From contig NZ_AUMN01000006.1 in assembly GCF_000430705.1 (NCBI RefSeq), positions 124,001-188,000 of the forward strand: 64,000 nucleotides of DNA. The letters are read 5' to 3'. Numbering within the stretch: the first letter of the stretch is position 1; each line of letters begins with the position of its first letter. This stretch comes from Arthrobacter castelli DSM 16402. Its GTDB lineage: Bacteria > Actinomycetota > Actinomycetes > Actinomycetales > Micrococcaceae. The notes beneath the pieces were generated by a model that was not told the origin of the DNA, searched no databases, and was given only the letters and a program-made list of their open reading frames with translations. Made by a program: the position numbers and the translations under genes. Positions 59,856 to 64,000 of the stretch are shown here, one piece after another.

Positions 59856-62413
59856 AAGTGCCGGAGCACCCGGGTAAATGGTCCTTCGTCGGGCGCGAGG
59901 AGCATGTCGGTTCGCTGGTCTCCAGCCTCTTCTCGCACCGCAGCGTCCTGCTGCTTGGGCGTCCCGGCTGCGGCAAGACCACACTCGCCCAACAGGCTTT
60001 AGCCGCACTGTCCGACTCCGCCCTGACTATTCAATTGCGCGGGTCTGCGATCGCCGCCGGACTGGAATACGGAGCCATCGGGCCGCTGGTCAGCGAGCTG
60101 GATGAGGCGGACCTTTCGCATCCGCTGACCGTGCTGCGGAAAGTGGCCGGCGGACTGGACAAACGGGCTGCCGGCCGGCCGGTGGTGCTGCTGGCGGACA
60201 ACATCCAGCACCTCGATGAGCTCTCGGCGCTGGTGATTTCCCAGCTGGCCGGACAAGGCACGGTGACTTTGCTGGCCGTGAGCGAGCGCGTGGCCGATGC
60301 GCCTGAGGAGTTCCAGTCCCTGTGGAAGGACGGATTCCTGGCCCGCCTGGATGTCGGGCCGATGAGCTACGCCGAAGCCGACCGGATGCTTGGGCGGCAC
60401 ATGGGCACCAGCCTTTCCCGCTTCACCGTGGCCGAGCTGTGGTCGACCGCCGGCGGGAACCCGCAACTGCTCAGGTTGCTGACGCAGCAGCAGGTATCCA
60501 CCGGAAACCTTGTCCGCTCCGGCGGCGGCTGGGCACTGCGGGGTCCGATTACCATCGATGATGGGCCGTTGAAAGATCTGGTTCTGGCCCGGTTGAAGCG
60601 GCTCAGCGATGACGAACGGCATGTCATTGAACTCGTCTCCCTGGCCGGACCGTTGCCCTTGGCAGTCCTTCAACAAATCGTCCCGGCTGTCAGTCTGGAC
60701 GTGCTGGAAGAGCAGGGCCTGGCACATATCGACAGTTCCGCCAGGCACCTGGTGCGGATCCAGACACCGGCCGTGGCAGCGGTGGTGCGCCGCTATGTGC
60801 CGCCGGGGCGAAGCAGCATGCTCCGCGAGCAGATTCAGACCCTGCACGACACTCCCGACCAACCCGGCCAGCAGCCGCACCGGTTCGCCGCCTGGACATT
60901 GAACTGTGGTTACCCGCTGGCACCCCAAGCAGCGCTCGCAGCCGCACAGCACGCCAATGCCCGGCATGACGGGCACAGAGCCCTGCAGGTGCTCTCCGCC
61001 GTGCCGGCTACGCAGATGTCCGCGGACCTGGTTGCGGAAAAAGTCCGGGCGCTGACCAAGCTCGAACGTTACGACGCTGCCCACGCCCTGTTGAACCAGC
61101 ACGAGGCCCGACGACGGTTGTCCGGACAGCAGCCGGCCGGCCCGCCGGCGTCGGACATGGACATGCCTTCGGCCCATGGCACACCCTTTAGCTCGCTGGA
61201 GAGCGCCGGCCTCGAGCTTGCACTGTCCACAACTGACCCCCGGACTGCCATTGACCTGCTGGCTTCTCTGCCCACCTACCAGCTGGGCGACGACGGCGAC
61301 CCCTCGACTGCGGTGCTGGTCAGCGCCATCTGGGCGGTTGCGGGCCGGGCCGACGACGGCGCCGCTCTCGGGCTCCAAGCCGTGACCCGATGCTCCGATC
61401 TATCGGCCGGCCGGCACCGGGCCGGAGCGGCCCTGCTGCACGCTCTGTTCGTCTCCGGCCGCTGGGACGAAGTCACCGAACTGTTACAGCGCGACTACAG
61501 CGCCGGGTACAACGGTGATTCACGCTACGCAGCGGTGTCCGAGGTGATGGAAGGGGTGATGTGTTCCTTCTGCGGCCGGCACAAGGACGCCCTGAAACTC
61601 CTGCAGCCGGCTATCGATCAGTTGAGGCTGCAGAATACCTTTGGCATGTTGGCGTTGGCCTTGGCCGCGGCAGCGTACGCCCACGCTTTTCAGGGCAGCG
61701 GCGCCGTCAGCGCGGCGTTGCTGGAGGAAATGAACGTCGACGGCGTCCGGCGGACGCAGTTGCCATACTTGGCGCGCTACTTCGCGGCCCTGGCGGCCGA
61801 GCGACCTGCAGCCACCGACCAGGAAAGTCCGCTGCTGGACATCGCCGCACAATGGCGGCAGGCCGGTTTCCTCTCATATGAAATGCTGGCCCTGACATCG
61901 GCGTTGCTGCTCGGTCGCAGCGAGGCCGCAGAACGGCTGGTAGCTATAGGGGAAAACGTCCAGGGTCCCTTGGCGGGGCTGTGCCTCATGTTCGGTCGCG
62001 GCGCCGCTGCGAACGATGCCGGTGGCATGGCGGAGGCCGCGCAGCTTGCCGAAGCGATGGGGCAACAACAATGGGCGGTCGCCATGGCCGCCGAAGCCCT
62101 CGCGCGCGGCACCCAGGCACTCAGCACGGAGCAGCTCATCACTGCGCAGTTGATCCGTTCCGGCGACAGCGGCACGGCCGGTGCCGCCTCCCCAGCCGGT
62201 CGAGCGACACCGGACAGCGGGGGCGGCGGCGGTATCGGAGACCTGACCATGCGCGAACGCGACATTGCCCACCGCGCCGCCGCGGGGGCCAGCAACCGGC
62301 AGATAGCCTCCGAGCTCAGCCTTTCGATACGTACTGTCGAGGGGCATCTGTACCAGATTTACTCCAAAATGCAGATCAGCAACCGGACGGAATTGAGTAT
62401 GGCACTGTCCTGA
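59852..62413 (+). CDS. LAL-type (MalT-like) ATP-binding LuxR-family regulator
   Basis: Length 853. The N-terminal AAA/STAND ATPase domain has Walker A LLGRPGCGKTTLAQ (about residues 33-46) and the Walker B-like VVLLADNIQHLDELSALV, followed by WSTAGGNPQLLRLL. A long TPR-like helical middle (about 340-760) follows. The C-terminal LuxR HTH is MRERDIAHRAAAGASNRQIA, SELSLSIRTVEGHLYQIYSK. Such proteins sense a ligand and activate neighbouring operons. ATG 59852. A second LAL gene follows 27 bp later, so the pair probably forms an operon; its targets are not in the window unless they include the protease cassette. Confidence 0.9.
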   Translation: MKVPEHPGKWSFVGREEHVGSLVSSLFSHRSVLLLGRPGCGKTTLAQQALAALSDSALTIQLRGSAIAAGLEYGAIGPLVSELDEADLSHPLTVLRKVAGGLDKRAAGRPVVLLADNIQHLDELSALVISQLAGQGTVTLLAVSERVADAPEEFQSLWKDGFLARLDVGPMSYAEADRMLGRHMGTSLSRFTVAELWSTAGGNPQLLRLLTQQQVSTGNLVRSGGGWALRGPITIDDGPLKDLVLARLKRLSDDERHVIELVSLAGPLPLAVLQQIVPAVSLDVLEEQGLAHIDSSARHLVRIQTPAVAAVVRRYVPPGRSSMLREQIQTLHDTPDQPGQQPHRFAAWTLNCGYPLAPQAALAAAQHANARHDGHRALQVLSAVPATQMSADLVAEKVRALTKLERYDAAHALLNQHEARRRLSGQQPAGPPASDMDMPSAHGTPFSSLESAGLELALSTTDPRTAIDLLASLPTYQLGDDGDPSTAVLVSAIWAVAGRADDGAALGLQAVTRCSDLSAGRHRAGAALLHALFVSGRWDEVTELLQRDYSAGYNGDSRYAAVSEVMEGVMCSFCGRHKDALKLLQPAIDQLRLQNTFGMLALALAAAAYAHAFQGSGAVSAALLEEMNVDGVRRTQLPYLARYFAALAAERPAATDQESPLLDIAAQWRQAGFLSYEMLALTSALLLGRSEAAERLVAIGENVQGPLAGLCLMFGRGAAANDAGGMAEAAQLAEAMGQQQWAVAMAAEALARGTQALSTEQLITAQLIRSGDSGTAGAASPAGRATPDSGGGGGIGDLTMRERDIAHRAAAGASNRQIASELSLSIRTVEGHLYQIYSKMQISNRTELSMALS

Positions 62414-62440
62414 GGGACCGACACACCAAAGGGGGTGAAA

Positions 62441-64000
62441 ATGCTCGAGACAAACCACGGTGACCGGCTTGTTGGCCGCTCGCATGCGATCAGCACCATT
62501 CTGGGCCACCTGCGGGGGGCCGAGACACCCGGTGTCTTGGTCGTCGGAGACCCGGGGATGGGTAAAACCGCCGTGGCGCAGGCAGTGATGGCCTCGTTGA
62601 CGCCCGACGACGGCTGCGTCCGGTTGACGGCCGGTCCATCGTTGTCCCGGATTCCGTTCGGGGCACTGACCCCGCTGCTGACCAGGATGTCCGTTGCCGA
62701 TGTGTCCTCCCCCGAGGCGGTGGTTCGTGGCGTTCGCGAATACCTGCTCGAGATGAATCGCCGCAACCGCCGTGCCCCTGTCATCATCGCCGATGACGCC
62801 CACGCACTGGACGAAGAGAGCGCAACGGTGCTTTCCCAGTTGGTCGGTTCGGGCGTGGCGCGTCTGCTGGTGCTCGCCCGGGCGGCTCCCGGTCCTCCCG
62901 ATGAACTGCTGTCGCTGTGGCGTGACGGACTGCTGGACAGGGTCGACCTGGAACCGCTGAACGACGGCGAAGTCCAGGCGGTGTGCCACAGATTCCTGGG
63001 ACAGGCTCCCTTGCGCAGCGTCGCCGGCTTCTTTGCCCGGGCATCGGCGGGCAACCCCATGTTCCTGTTGGCGCTGATGGCCCATTCCAAGCGTCAGCAC
63101 CATCTGGTCCAGCGCAATGGTCAATGGATCCTCATCGGAGATCCGCCGGCAGCCGATATTGAACTGGCGGATCTGGTCAGCTCCGACCTGAGTCGGCTCA
63201 GCGGCACAGAACGGCATGCTCTGGAAGCCATTGCGCTTGCCGAACCTATGCCGTTGTCCGTGCTGCGCCGGATTACCGGCACCGCCGAGATGGATTCGCT
63301 GGCCGGCAAGAACATCATCGCCATCAGTGATGAACTGGACCCCTCGGTCCGTCCTGTCCATCCGGTGTACGGGGAAGTGTTGCGCCGGCATATACCCGCA
63401 GCGCGCAGCTTGTCCCTGCGCCAACGGGTCGCAGAGGCGATGGATGGCGCTCCCACCTCAATGACCGGGCTGTTGAACTATGTCGGCTGGGCCCTCGATT
63501 GCGGGACGAAGGTCGACGATCGGCAGTTGTTCCGGGCAGCGGCCATGGCCAACAAGCTGTACCAGCCGCATCTGGCCCTGCGGGCTGCCGAACCGGTACA
63601 AGCTGCGCCCTACCTGTCACCGGCGAGGGTGGAGATGGCGCGGGCACACTATACGTTGGGGAATCTGGACCGTTCGGGCGAACTGCTCGATGGCATCTTC
63701 GACATTGCCTCCAACCTGCGCACCGCACGGGCTGCGGCGTTTCTGTCGGCCCAGCTGAGGCTGCGCCGGGGAGATCAGCCGGCACGGGTCTGCCTCGATG
63801 CCGACGCCTGGGAGACAGCCGTTCACCGGATCGGCAACGGCCAGCATCCAAGTGATATGTCCGACGCGGTAACGGATTCACTGACAGGAAGCCGACTACT
63901 GCGGTACTACGGACAACTGCTGCAGGGCGATTACGGTATCGACGAGAGGGAATTAGCGGAGTTGGCCGGTGGAACCGGGACGAATCCTGAGGTCCGTCTC
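62441..64000 (+). CDS. second LAL-type ATP-binding regulator (3' end outside window)
   Basis: An uninterrupted frame from ATG 62441 (GGGGGTGAAA directly upstream) to the window edge codes at least 520 residues colinear with the preceding regulator: DRLVGRSHAISTILGHLRGA, Walker A VVGDPGMGKTAVAQAV, Walker B-like VIIADDAHALDEESATVLSQ, FFARASAGNPMFLLALM, then helical repeats. The LuxR HTH should lie beyond the edge. It is a tandem paralogue of the regulator at 59852-62413, which ends 27 bp upstream. It resembles the STAND/LAL class; the ligand is unknown. Confidence 0.87.
   Translation, partial: MLETNHGDRLVGRSHAISTILGHLRGAETPGVLVVGDPGMGKTAVAQAVMASLTPDDGCVRLTAGPSLSRIPFGALTPLLTRMSVADVSSPEAVVRGVREYLLEMNRRNRRAPVIIADDAHALDEESATVLSQLVGSGVARLLVLARAAPGPPDELLSLWRDGLLDRVDLEPLNDGEVQAVCHRFLGQAPLRSVAGFFARASAGNPMFLLALMAHSKRQHHLVQRNGQWILIGDPPAADIELADLVSSDLSRLSGTERHALEAIALAEPMPLSVLRRITGTAEMDSLAGKNIIAISDELDPSVRPVHPVYGEVLRRHIPAARSLSLRQRVAEAMDGAPTSMTGLLNYVGWALDCGTKVDDRQLFRAAAMANKLYQPHLALRAAEPVQAAPYLSPARVEMARAHYTLGNLDRSGELLDGIFDIASNLRTARAAAFLSAQLRLRRGDQPARVCLDADAWETAVHRIGNGQHPSDMSDAVTDSLTGSRLLRYYGQLLQGDYGIDERELAELAGGTGTNPEVRL

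Overview
The window is high-GC actinobacterial DNA, most likely from the order Micrococcales (Arthrobacter or Brevibacterium-like). It carries a WhmD/WhiB2-type WhiB protein, a protein O-mannosyltransferase, RpfB, LCP, DUF3499, TIGR03089 and GtrA proteins, an adenosylhomocysteinase and a DUF5719/GT2 pair. Gene content matches two conserved blocks of actinobacterial chromosomes. Named by Mycobacterium tuberculosis equivalents, recalled rather than searched, these are the manA / Rv3258c / Rv3259 / whiB2 / LCP / Rv3268 / purE / purK / GtrA block, and the pmt (Rv1002c) / rsmI / tatD / rpfB / ksgA / ispE ... pth / rplY / prs / glmU / TetR (Rv1019) block.

Layout. 1-16.2 kb: envelope sugar metabolism and core genes (partial FemAB, manA, LCP ligase, purE-purK, GtrA, TIGR03089, whiB, GT2, DUF5719, minimal metallopeptidase, DUF3499, Trm112-like, ahcY). 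16.2-25.8 kb: a RelE relic, L,D-transpeptidase, DsbA-like thiol oxidoreductase, RDD and SpoIIM-like membrane proteins, DUF1461 membrane protein, protein mannosyltransferase, SDR and rsmI. 25.9-34.4 kb: a gabD-type dehydrogenase, a RES/Xre toxin-antitoxin locus with a truncated toxin, a two-gene cargo flanked by copies of a transglutaminase 3' end, then a transglutaminase-DUF58-MoxR operon. 34.5-40.9 kb: tatD, rpfB, rsmA, ispE and an ABC-F ATPase.

40.9-49.4 kb is an accessory region beside a tRNA-Gln(UUG) gene. It holds a frameshifted secreted toxin with an overlapping candidate immunity gene, a tyrosine-recombinase relic, a VOC-MerR-TipAS fusion regulator, a GNAT, an eqolisin-like beta protein, a TIM-barrel protein, a TetR regulator, a second complete RES/Xre locus and relics of an SDR and an ATPase. 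The core then resumes with glmU-prs.

52.1-57.8 kb, between prs and rplY, is a protease cassette. It has a matrixin with a peptidoglycan-binding pro-region and cysteine switch, a separately encoded copy of its C-terminal domain, a subtilase coupled to a stand-alone I9-like inhibitor/propeptide, a BTAD/SARP regulator and two Gmad2-LysM proteins. None has a recognisable signal peptide. rplY and pth follow, then two tandem large ATP-binding LuxR (LAL) regulators, the second cut by the window edge. The most unusual features are this cassette, the direct-repeat-flanked cargo at 28.3-29.6 kb, the toxin/immunity pair at 41.3-42.1 kb, and several strong inverted repeats placed directly on start regions (7.4, 28.2, 43.0 and 56.5 kb).
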